DNA of 64,000 nucleotides from an uncultured Trichococcus sp. GTDB taxonomy: Bacteria > Bacillota > Bacilli > Lactobacillales > Aerococcaceae. Positions 9,093 to 21,033 of the stretch are shown piece after piece. Position 1 is the stretch's first letter. Each line of letters opens with the position of its first letter. Both the position numbers and the translations under genes were made by a program. Where the stretch lies: positions 2,841,001 through 2,905,000 of the forward strand of contig NZ_OY764015.1 of the NCBI RefSeq assembly GCF_963667775.1, read 5' to 3'. The notes below the pieces were generated by a model. That model was not told the origin of the DNA. It ran no database searches and saw nothing but the letters and a program-made list of their open reading frames with translations.

Positions 9093-9995
9093 ATGCTGAT
9101 CACAGAACGCCTGAAAGAGCAGAAGGATTTTTCCAAAGTGGATACCGTCATCGCCGATTATTTTCTCGATGAGGACAACGAGTGGGTTGAAAAGAGTCTG
9201 CGCCAAATCGCGCAACTGCTTTTCGTTTCTCCGTCCTCGATTGTTCGCCTCTGCCAAAAAATCGGCTTTGAAGGATTCCTTGATTTCAGGACCGCCTATC
9301 TGCATGAATTGGACTACCTCTCCTCCGACTTCGGGAAAATCGACATCAACTATCCGTTCGACATGAAGGACCGGAACACGAAAATCAGCGGCAAACTGAA
9401 AAATCTGTACATCGAGACGATCGAAGATACGTTTTCGTTGCTGGGCCACGATGCGCTGGCGCTGGCGGAGGGCTTATTGGTGAAGGCTGATGACATCTAC
9501 ATCTGTTCAGCAGGGGCGCCATCCGATTTGGCGCGGGCTTTCCAGGAAAAGATGGTTAAGATCGGCAAAAATGTGATTATCGATAATCGGCTGGACATGA
9601 TGTTCTATCAGGCTTGTTATGCCAAGGAGGACAGTGTTTTTCTCTTCATTTCCTATTCCGGTGAAACCGAGACGCTGATCCGGATTGCGCATAAGCTTAA
9701 GGAACGTAAGTTGCAGTCGATTGCGTTGACATCCTACGGCGGGAATAGCCTGAGCGACTTGGCGACGGTGACGCTGTATCTTTCGACGCATGAAAGTCTT
9801 GTGCACAATATCGGCAACTTTTCATTGTACCCATCCGTCCTGTTCCTTCTGGATGTCCTCTACGCGAATGTCTTCAGCCGGAATTACGAAAAGCATCTGG
9901 CGGACAAAATCAAATACACCAAAGAGTACGAAAAACGAAGAAAGTCCTATAATCCGCTGCTTTCGGGCGGAGAGAAGAATAAGGACTCCAACTAA
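9093..9995 (+). CDS. MurR/RpiR-family transcriptional regulator of the first beta-glucoside operon
   Basis: A 300-residue regulator with an N-terminal RpiR-type helix-turn-helix (residues about 1-80, including SLRQIAQLLFVSPSSIVRLCQKIGF-like helices) and a C-terminal SIS sugar-phosphate-binding domain (IYICSAGAPSDLA, then FISYSGETETLI). Two starts have good ribosome sites: ATG 9093 with GGAGG 9 nt upstream, and ATG 9042, also after GGAGG. I prefer 9093 because family members begin close to the helix-turn-helix. It lies just upstream of the PTS-GH1 operon, which it probably controls in response to a phosphorylated beta-glucoside. Confidence 0.85.
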   Translation: MLITERLKEQKDFSKVDTVIADYFLDEDNEWVEKSLRQIAQLLFVSPSSIVRLCQKIGFEGFLDFRTAYLHELDYLSSDFGKIDINYPFDMKDRNTKISGKLKNLYIETIEDTFSLLGHDALALAEGLLVKADDIYICSAGAPSDLARAFQEKMVKIGKNVIIDNRLDMMFYQACYAKEDSVFLFISYSGETETLIRIAHKLKERKLQSIALTSYGGNSLSDLATVTLYLSTHESLVHNIGNFSLYPSVLFLLDVLYANVFSRNYEKHLADKIKYTKEYEKRRKSYNPLLSGGEKNKDSN

Positions 9996-10000
9996 CCTAA

Positions 10001-10046
10001 ACACCTCCAATTTCCAGGGAAGTCACCGGAAATTGGAGGTGTTTTT
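10001..10046 (+). terminator. Terminator of the rpiR-type gene
   Basis: ACACCTCCAATTTCC (10001-10015) pairs perfectly with GGAAATTGGAGGTGT (10028-10042), followed by a short T run. It starts 5 nt after the stop codon. Confidence 0.9.
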
Positions 10047-10054
10047 GTGTCGGT

Positions 10055-10091
10055 CCCTTTCTTTTTGGAACACCATTCCAAAAAGAAAGGG
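10055..10091. promoter_or_regulatory. Perfect 16-bp inverted repeat upstream of the bgl operon
   Basis: CCCTTTCTTTTTGGAA (10055-10070) and TTCCAAAAAGAAAGGG (10076-10091) form a perfect 16-bp dyad with a 5-nt loop. It sits directly after the previous gene's own terminator and is not followed by a T run, so a second terminator is a poor explanation. It could be an operator or a structured leader of the PTS operon. Confidence 0.6.
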
Positions 10092-10124
10092 CTTAAATCA
10101 GCGGATTCCGGAACACTGTACATA

Positions 10125-10163
10125 AACGCTTTCAATGGATTGTTCCAAGATTCTGAAAGCGTT
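10125..10163. promoter_or_regulatory. Inverted pair of cre-like boxes before the PTS gene
   Basis: AACGCTTTCA (10125-10134) is the exact inverse of TGAAAGCGTT (10154-10163), with 19 nt between. TGAAAGCGTTAC matches the CcpA cre consensus core. The pair lies 40-80 bp before the EIIBCA start. It could serve CcpA, RpiR or both; no clear -35/-10 pair was identified here. Confidence 0.6.
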
Positions 10164-10203
10164 ACGATATTCCCGTAAAGAAGATTCAGGAGGAGGAACG
10201 AAA

Positions 10204-13493
<3,290 letters not shown>

Positions 13494-13501
13494 AGACTTA
13501 A

Positions 13502-13530
13502 GAGGTTGGGGCGGATGCTCCAGCCTCTAT
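13502..13530 (+). terminator. Weak terminator or attenuator after the GH1 gene
   Basis: GAGGTTGGGGC pairs imperfectly with GCTCCAGCCTC around 4 nt, and the tail is only mildly T-rich. Read-through into the TSUP gene 25 bp later is plausible. Confidence 0.45.
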
Positions 13531-13552
13531 CTTTAATGAGGAGTGTAGAGAA

Positions 13553-14335
13553 ATGATCTATTTATTATATGCGGTGGTTATGTTCATCGCTTCAGTGACG
13601 GGAGCCTTGGCCGGTTTGGGCGGGGGCGTAATCATCAAACAATTGCTGGACGTCATAGGCTATCACAACGCGGTCGAAATCGGCTTCTACGCATCGGTAG
13701 CCATCTTCATCATGGGTATCGTGGCTATCGGAAAACTTTACCGCAACGGATTCCCATTTGACATCAAAATCGTTTCGCTCGTCTCCATCGGATCGCTTGT
13801 GGGCGGATATTTGGGTCAAACGGCTTTCATGACGCTGATCAACAGCACCAAAGAAGGCTATGTGAAGGCGATCCAAGCAGTCTTATTGGCAATCACGCTC
13901 ATATTGATCCTGTATTATGAAAGAAGGAAGGACAAAATCCGGCACTACCACGTGAAACAGCCCTTGTTGATTTTTGCGGTAGGATTGTTTTTGGGTGGGT
14001 TCTCTGTCTTCATCGGCATCGGCGGAGGTCCGCTGAATGTGACGCTGATGGTACTGCTGTTCTCCTTCACGATCAAGGAAGCGATCAGCTATTCGATTGC
14101 GACGGTTTTCTGTTCGCAGATTTCGAAGCTGGGAAGCGTCGTGCTGGCGGGTGAACTTGGTAACTATTCCTTGACCTTCATGATCGTCGCTGGAGTCGCA
14201 TCAGTGGCCGGCGGATATGTCGGGACCGCTATGAATCAGAAATTGTCGAACAAAAATGTCTCTGTTATTTTTCAGGTGCTGGTTCTGTTGCTGCTGTTCG
14301 TGAGTTTTTACAACACCTACATGGGCTTGCGATAA
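13553..14335 (+). CDS. TSUP family (TauE/SafE) membrane transporter
   Basis: A 260-residue membrane protein with about eight helices in two repeats, typical of the sulfite exporter TauE/SafE family. The glycine-rich family motifs appear in each half: GALAGLGGGVIIKQLL near the N-terminus and GGFSVFIGIGGGPLNV at about residues 148-163. Family members move sulfite, sulfonates or other organic anions; the substrate here is unknown. It follows the GH1 gene by about 60 bp with a GGAG site and may be a late gene of that operon, although a weak hairpin lies between. A strong terminator follows. Confidence 0.85.
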   Translation: MIYLLYAVVMFIASVTGALAGLGGGVIIKQLLDVIGYHNAVEIGFYASVAIFIMGIVAIGKLYRNGFPFDIKIVSLVSIGSLVGGYLGQTAFMTLINSTKEGYVKAIQAVLLAITLILILYYERRKDKIRHYHVKQPLLIFAVGLFLGGFSVFIGIGGGPLNVTLMVLLFSFTIKEAISYSIATVFCSQISKLGSVVLAGELGNYSLTFMIVAGVASVAGGYVGTAMNQKLSNKNVSVIFQVLVLLLLFVSFYNTYMGLR

Positions 14336-14336
14336 G

Positions 14337-14374
14337 AAAAATTGGCCGTCTCTATTGTGAGGCGGCCAATTTTT
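14337..14374 (+). terminator. Terminator after the TSUP gene
   Basis: AAAAATTGGCCG pairs perfectly with CGGCCAATTTTT around a 14-nt loop. Confidence 0.9.
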
Positions 14375-14408
14375 GGTATATGCCCACAACGGGTTGTCCG
14401 CCCGTAAA

Positions 14409-14457
14409 TGAAAGCGTTACAAAATAGCTTGACACTTCTTTGTTGTGGGGTTATAAT
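14409..14457 (+). promoter_or_regulatory. gal operon promoter with cre box
   Basis: TTGACA (14429-14434), a 17-bp spacer and TATAAT (14452-14457) form a consensus sigma-A promoter. The cre box TGAAAGCGTTACA (14409-14421) ends 7 bp before the -35 element. Between the promoter and galK, near 14465-14505, two AT-rich near-repeats (AATATTTAGTAAAA and AATATTTATCAAAA) could be a GalR-type operator; no galR gene is in the window. Confidence 0.85.
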
Positions 14458-14524
14458 TCATTTAGTTAATATTTAGTAAAAATAACGAGTAAATATTTAT
14501 CAAAACAAAAAGGAGCGGATGAAG

Positions 14525-15688
14525 ATGGAATTGACAGGGTTGAAGCAAAAATTTGAGGAATTATTCGGCAAAGGGGATTACACAGCGTTTTTCGCACCAG
14601 GACGGATCAATCTGATCGGTGAGCATACGGATTACAATGGCGGGAATGTCTTTCCTTGCGCAATCACACTGGGAACTTACGCGATTGCGGCAAAAAATGA
14701 TCTGAAGCAGGTCCGTCTTTACTCAGAAAATTTCCCGGAAGCCGGCGTCATCAGCTTCGACTTGGCCGATCTTGATCACAAAAAAGCTGACAGCTGGGCA
14801 AACTACCCGAAAGGCATGCTGCGCTACCTGAAGGAAGCCGGTCACGCCATCCCGGAAGGCATGGATATGGTCATTTTCGGAAATATTCCGAACGGATCGG
14901 GTCTGTCCTCATCCGCATCCCTTGAACTGCTGATGGGTGTCGTTTTAGATAATCTGTTCGATTTGAACGTGGATCGTTTAGACCTCATCAAAACTGGTAA
15001 ACGCGTGGAGAACGAGTTCATCGGCGTGAACAGCGGTATCATGGATCAGTTCGCTGTCGGCATGGGCGAGGAAAACAAAGCGATTTTGCTGGACTGCAAT
15101 ACGCTGGAATATGAATTGGTACCTGTAGAATTGGGCAATCACGCAATCGTCATCATGAATACGAAAAAACGTCGCGAATTGGTCGACTCCAAGTACAACG
15201 AACGCCGCAGCGAATGCGAAGAAGCCTTGGCGAAACTGCAGAATGTCGTATCGGTCGGCAGCCTAGGCGAACTCGATGAAGAAACGTTCGAAAATGCGAA
15301 AGCAGTTCTGGAGAGCGATGTCTTGTACCGCCGTGCGCGCCATGCCGTAACCGAGAACCAACGCACCTTGAAAGCCAAAGCGGCTTTGCAGGCGGGCGAA
15401 TTGGAAGCATTCGGCCAATTGATGAACCAGTCGCATATTTCTTTACGGGACGATTATGAAGTGACCGGCATCGAATTGGACACCCTGGTTCAAGCCGCAT
15501 GGGATCAACCGGGTGTCTTGGGTGCGCGTATGACCGGAGCGGGATTCGGCGGCTGCGCGATCGCCATCGTCGAAAAAGAGGCGATTCCGGCCTTCATCGA
15601 AAATGTCGGTAAAACCTATGAAGCAGCGATCGGTTATCCGGCAGAATTCTACATCGCCGAAATCAGCGATGGCGCAAAACGGTTATAA
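14525..15688 (+). CDS. galK: Galactokinase
   Basis: A 387-residue cytosolic GHMP-family kinase making galactose 1-phosphate from galactose and ATP, the first committed Leloir step. It shows the galactokinase signature [16 protein letters not shown] (residues about 23-38), the ATP-binding [10 protein letters not shown] loop and the C-terminal [12 protein letters not shown] motif. The ATG at 14525 lies 9 nt after AGGAG; an ATG two codons earlier is only 3 nt away. It is first in galK-galT-galE behind a cre-controlled promoter. No mutarotase gene accompanies the operon. Confidence 0.95.
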   Translation: MELTGLKQKFEELFGKGDYTAFFAPGRINLIGEHTDYNGGNVFPCAITLGTYAIAAKNDLKQVRLYSENFPEAGVISFDLADLDHKKADSWANYPKGMLRYLKEAGHAIPEGMDMVIFGNIPNGSGLSSSASLELLMGVVLDNLFDLNVDRLDLIKTGKRVENEFIGVNSGIMDQFAVGMGEENKAILLDCNTLEYELVPVELGNHAIVIMNTKKRRELVDSKYNERRSECEEALAKLQNVVSVGSLGELDEETFENAKAVLESDVLYRRARHAVTENQRTLKAKAALQAGELEAFGQLMNQSHISLRDDYEVTGIELDTLVQAAWDQPGVLGARMTGAGFGGCAIAIVEKEAIPAFIENVGKTYEAAIGYPAEFYIAEISDGAKRL

Positions 15689-15700
15689 GGAGCGGTTGGC

Positions 15701-17206
15701 ATGACGATAAATGAGACAGCGTACACGATCGACCAAGCTGTTGTCGATTTTGTGGAAACGGGCATCATGAATGGGGAAACGGACCCGATGGACAGGATTG
15801 CGCAGCGCAATCTGCTGTTGGCCATGATCGGCAAGGAAGATTTGGACACAAAATTGGAGCCTTCGCAAAGTTTGCCGGATCGTTTGGATCTGCTGGATCG
15901 CTTGGTGGATTGGGCGGTCGCAAACGGAAAAATCGCGGACTACCAATACAAGAGGGAGACGCTGGAGGCGCAGATCATGTCTTTGATCACACCGATGCCT
16001 TCCGTCATCAACAAGCATTTCTGGGAAGTCTATGCAGAAAATCCGGAAGCCGCAACTGACTATTTCTACGAGCTCAGCCAAAACAATGATTACATCAAAA
16101 CCCGCAGCATCGCCAAAAATATCGCGTTTCAGCACCGGACCGATTACGGTGAGCTGGAGATCACGATCAACTTGTCCAAACCGGAGAAGGATCCGAAGCA
16201 GATCGCATTGGCGAAAAACGTGCCCGCATCAGCTTATCCGGCTTGCCAACTCTGCATGGAAAACGAAGGCTATGCCGGGCGCATCGACCATCCGGCCCGC
16301 GCCAACCACCGCATCGTCCGCATGCCGTTGAACGGCGAGAAGTGGGGGCTGCAGTATTCGCCCTATGCTTACTATGAGGAGCACTGCATCTTTTTGGCCG
16401 AGGAGCACAAGCCGATGAAACTGGACAAGCATACTTTCGAGAAGTTGCTTGGGATCATCACGCAATTCCCGCACTATTTCGTCGGATCGAATGCGGACCT
16501 GCCGATCGTCGGCGGCTCGATTTTGTCGCACGATCATTATCAGGGTGGACGGCACACCTTCGCGATGGCGGAAGCGCCGGTCGAACTGCTGTTTGAAATG
16601 AACCGATTTGCTTCGGTTCAGGCAGGCATCGTCAAGTGGCCGATGTCCGTCATCCGGCTTGCCGGAAAGGATGCACATGAATTGGCGGAGGCGGCGTCCT
16701 TTATTCTGGATGCATGGCGGGGCTATTCTGATGAAGCGGCCGACATCCTGCATGTCACCGAGGGCACTCCGCATAACACGATCACGCCGATCGCGCGCAT
16801 GAAGGACGGCTTGTTCGAACTGGATCTGGTGCTGCGCAACAACCGGACTTCGCCGGAGTTCCCGGACGGCATTTTCCATCCGCATCCGGACGTGCAGAAC
16901 ATCAAGAAAGAGAATATCGGCCTGATCGAAGTGATGGGGCTGGCGATTCTGCCGCCGCGCTTGAAGGATGAATTGAGCGAAATCGAAAAGTATCTCAACG
17001 GAGAAACAGCAGAAATCGCTGCTTACCATCAGGAGTGGGTTGCAGGCTTGGTGGACAAAAAGGCGAGGACCGGTGCCGATGCAGCGGAAGTGGTGCAGGA
17101 AGCGGTAAGCGAAGCCTTTTTGCGGGTGCTGGAGGATGCCGGTGTGTTCAAACGCACCCCTGAAGGCCAGCAAGCGTTCCGCCGTTTTGTCGAAAAGTTG
17201 CGTTAA
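15701..17206 (+). CDS. galT: UDP-glucose:hexose-1-phosphate uridylyltransferase (Firmicutes-type GalT)
   Basis: A 501-residue cytosolic enzyme exchanging UMP between UDP-glucose and galactose 1-phosphate. Its length and features match the long Firmicutes GalT class rather than the short E. coli type. The motif SILSHDHYQGGRHTF carries conserved active-site histidines, and CQLCMENEGY resembles a conserved Cys pair. It starts 12 bp after galK with an AAGGAG site and is followed 27 bp later by galE. Confidence 0.93.
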   Translation: MTINETAYTIDQAVVDFVETGIMNGETDPMDRIAQRNLLLAMIGKEDLDTKLEPSQSLPDRLDLLDRLVDWAVANGKIADYQYKRETLEAQIMSLITPMPSVINKHFWEVYAENPEAATDYFYELSQNNDYIKTRSIAKNIAFQHRTDYGELEITINLSKPEKDPKQIALAKNVPASAYPACQLCMENEGYAGRIDHPARANHRIVRMPLNGEKWGLQYSPYAYYEEHCIFLAEEHKPMKLDKHTFEKLLGIITQFPHYFVGSNADLPIVGGSILSHDHYQGGRHTFAMAEAPVELLFEMNRFASVQAGIVKWPMSVIRLAGKDAHELAEAASFILDAWRGYSDEAADILHVTEGTPHNTITPIARMKDGLFELDLVLRNNRTSPEFPDGIFHPHPDVQNIKKENIGLIEVMGLAILPPRLKDELSEIEKYLNGETAEIAAYHQEWVAGLVDKKARTGADAAEVVQEAVSEAFLRVLEDAGVFKRTPEGQQAFRRFVEKLR

Positions 17207-17233
17207 ATTTTTGAATGAAAGTGGAGGGATCAT

Positions 17234-18244
17234 ATGTCAGTTTTAGTGACTGGAGGCGCCGGCTACATCGGCAGCCATACCGTAGTGGAATTATTGAAAG
17301 CAGGTCAGGAAGTCGTTATCGTCGACAACTATTCGAACAGCAAACCGGAAGTGTTGAACCGGATCGCAACGATCACCGGCAAAGCACCGACTTTCTATGA
17401 AGTGGACGTGTTGGACCGCGAAGCCTTGGACGCCGTTTTCGCAAAAGAGGACATCGACTCGGTCATCCATTTCGCGGGCTACAAAGCAGTCGGAGAATCC
17501 GTGGCGAAACCGATCGAATATTACCACAACAACATCACGAGTTCTTTGGTATTGTGCGATGTGATGCGCAGCCACGGCGTGAAGAAGATCGTCTTCAGCT
17601 CTTCGGCGACGGTCTACGGCATGAACAACGTGTCTCCGCTGACGGAGGACCTGCCGACAAGCGCAACGAACCCTTATGGCTACACAAAAGTGATGATCGA
17701 ACAGATCCTGCAGGACGTGGCGTTCGCCGATTCCGAGTGGAGCATCGCCTTGCTGCGCTACTTCAACCCGATCGGCGCGCATGAATCCGGCCTGATCGGC
17801 GAAGATCCGACCGGCATCCCGAACAACCTGATGCCGTACATCACGCAAGTGGCGGTCGGCAAATTGCCGCGCCTGAGCGTATTCGGTGATGATTACGACA
17901 CACCGGATGGCACAGGCGTCCGCGACTATATCCATGTCGTCGACTTGGCTTTAGGCCACATCAAGGCTTTGGACAAAATCAAGGGAACCACCGGCGTCGG
18001 CATCTACAATCTCGGTACCGGCGTTGGCTACAGCGTCTTGGACTTGGTGCACAATTTCGAGGAAGCGAATGGCGTCGAAATCCCTTACGTGATCGTCGAC
18101 AGACGCCCCGGCGATGTCGCAACCTGTTATGCGGATGCAACAAAAGCGCAGGAAGCACTCGGTTGGACAGCCCAGAAAACATTGGCCGATATGTGCCGCG
18201 ATTCCTGGAATTGGCAAAAGAACAATCCGAACGGCTACGAATAG
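17234..18244 (+). CDS. galE: UDP-glucose 4-epimerase
   Basis: A 336-residue cytosolic short-chain dehydrogenase-type epimerase interconverting UDP-galactose and UDP-glucose with bound NAD. The Rossmann motif [10 protein letters not shown] lies at residues 7-16. The catalytic Ser-Tyr-Lys set is visible in FSSSATVYG and the NPYGYTKVM block. Its C-terminal half has the usual [18 protein letters not shown] segment. A GGAGGG site precedes the ATG. It closes the gal operon, and a strong terminator with further hairpins follows. Confidence 0.95.
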   Translation: MSVLVTGGAGYIGSHTVVELLKAGQEVVIVDNYSNSKPEVLNRIATITGKAPTFYEVDVLDREALDAVFAKEDIDSVIHFAGYKAVGESVAKPIEYYHNNITSSLVLCDVMRSHGVKKIVFSSSATVYGMNNVSPLTEDLPTSATNPYGYTKVMIEQILQDVAFADSEWSIALLRYFNPIGAHESGLIGEDPTGIPNNLMPYITQVAVGKLPRLSVFGDDYDTPDGTGVRDYIHVVDLALGHIKALDKIKGTTGVGIYNLGTGVGYSVLDLVHNFEEANGVEIPYVIVDRRPGDVATCYADATKAQEALGWTAQKTLADMCRDSWNWQKNNPNGYE

Positions 18245-18283
18245 GAAAAACTGATTCTATATGGGAATTGAATTTATACTTAG

Positions 18284-18318
18284 AAATAGCCCGCCAAAAG
18301 CATTTTGGCGGGCTATTT
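18284..18318 (+). terminator. Terminator of the gal operon (also unit one of array C)
   Basis: AAATAGCCCGCCAAAA (18284-18299) pairs perfectly with TTTTGGCGGGCTATTT (18303-18318) around a 3-nt loop. It is symmetrical enough to act in both directions. Confidence 0.9.
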
Positions 18319-18417
18319 CAGTTCTAATCACGTTCAAAAAAACCGCCAAAACCACGTTGGCGGGGAAAAACGTCAGCGGATAACACAAGATTTCCCGTCA
18401 AAACTATTTTGGCGGGG
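18284..18417. repeat. Intergenic hairpin array C (CCGCCAAAA type, 52-nt period)
   Basis: Left arms CCGCCAAAA, CCGCCAAAA and CCGTCAAAA start at 18291, 18343 and 18395, exactly 52 nt apart each time. Each is followed by a TTGGCGGG right arm. The first hairpin doubles as the galE terminator. The array fills the gap between the convergent galE and rhaR-like genes. Confidence 0.8.
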
Positions 18418-18480
18418 AACCATGGCACCAAACGCGAATCCCAGACCAGACAACCTGACAACAATACCATCAAACAAGCA

Positions 18481-18516
18481 ACGGAGCCGTCTCATTTCGA
18501 GGCAGCTCCGTTTTTT
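18481..18516 (+). terminator. Hairpin with T run overlapping the 3' end of the AraC gene
   Basis: ACGGAGCCGTCTC pairs, with mismatches, with GAGGCAGCTCCGT, followed by TTTTTT on the plus strand. It would stop plus-strand transcripts that pass the first gal terminator. The stop codon of the convergent AraC gene lies within the stem. Confidence 0.65.
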
Positions 18517-19463
18517 CGCACTTCCGATGGCAGACAGTGGAATCTGTTTTTGTAACACGTATAGAAATAAGTCTTGTTCGAAAAGCCGACTTCGGTCAGG
18601 ATCGTCTGGATCGGGATTTCGGTTGATTCGATGAGCAGGTTGGCTTTCAGAAGCCGCTTTTCGTTCAGCAGTTCCGTGAACGTCTGGCCGCTGCGTTTTT
18701 TGATCATGTTGCTCAAGTAGTTTTTGTTGAAGTTCAGCCGTTTGGATGCCGCGTCCAAGGTCAGCGTCGTGAACTCGGCATCGATCAGCTGAAGTACCTC
18801 GTAAAAGGGGTCCTTTTTGCTGAACGTTTCGCTGTATTCGTGCGGCAGCGAACGCGCCAATTCGTAAAGCAGGATCGGCAGGTAGCTGCTGATGATCTTT
18901 CCGGAAAAGACTTTCGGGAAGAAATATTCATCGGCCATATTGTTGATGATCTGCTTGATGTGTTCGTTCTGTTCATTGCGGAACAGGATGAAATTCGCTG
19001 CGTTCGTGTCCAACGGGTTGTTCGTCAGCAGGATTTTGTAGAGAATGCTGTCGTTGTGGTTCATGTTCATCAGCCAGTTGATCGATATGCTCTTGTTGTT
19101 GAAAAGGATGTTCAAAAGCAGATCGTCCTTGCCGAGCGCCTCGATGGAATGCTCGCTGCCGGTGTCCATCAGCAGGATATCGCCTTCCTTCAACAGGTAA
19201 GGGACGCCGTTGATGATCTGGCGGCATTCGCCCTTAACGATGTAATTGAGCTCGAGGAATTGGTGCGAGTGCTCCGGGTAAGCGGCGTAGCGGTTGTGTT
19301 TGCTGATGTAGATGTCCTTGTTTTCGAAAAACAGATGCTCCTTGATCTTGGGCGCCCGGGTCGTCTCCCCCTCCAGTTCCGGCAGATCGGGCACAAATTT
19401 ATGCCGCTTTTTCTGTTCCTTTTCGATGACAGATTCCTGCGATAACAGCGCAATCAGATCCAT
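18492..19463 (-). CDS. AraC-family regulator, probable activator of the rha operon
   Basis: A 323-residue regulator with an N-terminal cupin sensor (YAAYPEHSHQFLELNYIVKGE, then LLKEGDILLMDTGSEHS) and a C-terminal AraC helix-turn-helix pair (TLDAASKRLNFNKNYLSNMIKK, then VGFSNKTYFYTCYKNRFH). The ATG at 19463 follows AGGAGGTG by 5 nt. It is divergent from rhaB with 117 bp between starts, as rhamnose activators usually are. Two paralogues of the same size and layout lie at 34664 and 38278 next to rhamnosidase genes. Confidence 0.85.
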   Translation of the reverse strand: MDLIALLSQESVIEKEQKKRHKFVPDLPELEGETTRAPKIKEHLFFENKDIYISKHNRYAAYPEHSHQFLELNYIVKGECRQIINGVPYLLKEGDILLMDTGSEHSIEALGKDDLLLNILFNNKSISINWLMNMNHNDSILYKILLTNNPLDTNAANFILFRNEQNEHIKQIINNMADEYFFPKVFSGKIISSYLPILLYELARSLPHEYSETFSKKDPFYEVLQLIDAEFTTLTLDAASKRLNFNKNYLSNMIKKRSGQTFTELLNEKRLLKANLLIESTEIPIQTILTEVGFSNKTYFYTCYKNRFHCLPSEVRKNGAASK

Positions 19464-19529
19464 CCGAACACCTCCTGTATATTTGGTACTCACAACTCAT
19501 TCAGTGACATTGTAGCATAAATCCAGAAG

Positions 19530-19552
19530 TTGTTTAATAGTAATGTAAACAA
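19530..19552. promoter_or_regulatory. Candidate operator in the rha divergent region
   Basis: TTGTTTA (19530-19536) and TAAACAA (19546-19552) form a 7-bp dyad with a 9-nt spacer, 28 bp before the rhaB start. It is the clearest symmetrical element between the divergent regulator and rhaB. No convincing -35/-10 pair was found. Confidence 0.45.
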
Positions 19553-19580
19553 TTACAAGGCGGAGGTGTGAAACAAGTAA

Positions 19581-21029
19581 ATGAAGTACTATGCGATGAT
19601 AGATATCGGAGCCTCCAGCGGGCGGATCATGCTGGCGGAAATAGATAATAAGCAATTGGCGTTGCAGGAAGTGCACCGCTTCAAAAATGGCTTCAGCCGC
19701 ATCGACGGATCCGACAGATGGGATATCGAAACCATTTTCGAAGAAATCCTGATTGGGCTATCCAAACTGAAGGCGCTCGGCGTGACGGAATGCCATCTCG
19801 GGATCGATACGTGGGCGGTAGACTACTGCCTGATCGGAACGGACGGCCAGCTGCTGCAGCTGCCGATCAGTTACCGGGACGAACGCACGAAAGATACGAT
19901 GGAAAAAGTGGCGCAAAAGATCGACAAAGAGACGATCTACGCCAAAACGGGTATCCAATTCCTGAACTTCAATACTTTGTATCAACTGTATGAAGAGGAC
20001 AAGGACCTGTTGGCCAAGACGGACAAAATTTTGATGATACCGGATTACCTGGCATACCGGTTGACCGGTGAGAGGATCGGTGAAGTGACGAATGTGTCCT
20101 CTTCGCAGATGCTGAATCTCGAAACCGGCGAGTTCGACAACGACTTGCTTGAGCTTGTGGGCATCCCGAGAGAAAAGTTCCCGGAACTGGTTGTGCCAGG
20201 AACGAAAATCGGCGATGTGAAGGCGGATCTGACGGAAAGCTATGACCTGCCCAAAATCGAAGTGATCGCTGCGGCGACGCACGATACGGCATCCGCCATC
20301 GTCGGCGTGCCGGCGCTGGGCGGGAAATGGGCCTACCTCAGCAGCGGCACTTGGTCGTTGATCGGTGTGGAAAACGATGCGCCAATCAATGACGATCCCG
20401 CCTACGATGCGAACTTCACGAATGAGTGGGGCGCTTACGGGACCTATCGTTTCCTGAAGAACATCACCGGCATGTGGTTCGTGCAGGAAATCGCGCGCAA
20501 CCTGGATTACAGACATTCCTACGGGGAAATGGCTCAGATGGCTTATGCAGTCGAACCATTCCTGCAGTATGTCGACCTGAACGATCCGCGCTTCCTCAAT
20601 CCGGCAAATATGATCGCGGAAATCCAAGCCTATTGCCGCGAACGCGGCGAAATCGTTCCGGAAACGACGGGCGAATTGGTGATGTGCGTGTACAGCAATC
20701 TGGCTTTGGCCTATGCGCATGAACTGAAGAAAGTCGAAGCACTAACGCAGGAAACGATTGACGTGCTGCACATCGTCGGCGGCGGCGCGAATGTTAAATT
20801 GCTGAATCAGCTGACTGCCGATGTCACCGGGAAGCTGGTCGTTGCCGGACCTACCGAAGGCACCGCAATCGGCAACCTGCTCGTGCAGATGATCGCAGCC
20901 GGCGAATTTGCTGATCTGGCGGAAGCCAGAAAATGGCTCCGCACCCAGATCCACGTTGAAGAATATCCACCAAACCCGATCGCAGACCGGGAGCACCTAA
21001 AAAAATACGAAGAAAAGATTGGAGTATAG
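19581..21029 (+). CDS. rhaB: Rhamnulokinase
   Basis: A 482-residue cytosolic FGGY-family kinase converting L-rhamnulose to L-rhamnulose 1-phosphate with ATP. The N-terminal ATPase motif DIGASSGRIMLAEI (residues 7-20) and the GIDTWAVDYCLI block match rhamnulokinases. C-terminal glycine motifs include IVGGGANVKLLNQ and GPTEGTAIGNLL. GGCGGAGGTG precedes the ATG by about 11 nt. It is first in rhaB-rhaA-rhaD-fucO and almost abuts rhaA. Confidence 0.93.
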   Translation: MKYYAMIDIGASSGRIMLAEIDNKQLALQEVHRFKNGFSRIDGSDRWDIETIFEEILIGLSKLKALGVTECHLGIDTWAVDYCLIGTDGQLLQLPISYRDERTKDTMEKVAQKIDKETIYAKTGIQFLNFNTLYQLYEEDKDLLAKTDKILMIPDYLAYRLTGERIGEVTNVSSSQMLNLETGEFDNDLLELVGIPREKFPELVVPGTKIGDVKADLTESYDLPKIEVIAAATHDTASAIVGVPALGGKWAYLSSGTWSLIGVENDAPINDDPAYDANFTNEWGAYGTYRFLKNITGMWFVQEIARNLDYRHSYGEMAQMAYAVEPFLQYVDLNDPRFLNPANMIAEIQAYCRERGEIVPETTGELVMCVYSNLALAYAHELKKVEALTQETIDVLHIVGGGANVKLLNQLTADVTGKLVVAGPTEGTAIGNLLVQMIAAGEFADLAEARKWLRTQIHVEEYPPNPIADREHLKKYEEKIGV

Positions 21030-21033
21030 ACAA

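Noticed and set aside
10135..10203. Earlier in-frame start for the first EIIBCA protein
   Set aside because: It would begin within the cre-like pair, and the AGGAGGAGG site clearly serves the ATG at 10204.
16229..17233. 334-codon minus-strand frame opposite galT, and similar long frames opposite metE, metF and GH78 copy 2
   Set aside because: They lie fully antisense to strongly recognised genes and show no domain or ribosome site of their own.
18305..18634. 109-codon plus-strand frame after galE
   Set aside because: It runs through array C and into the antisense of the AraC gene and has no ribosome site.
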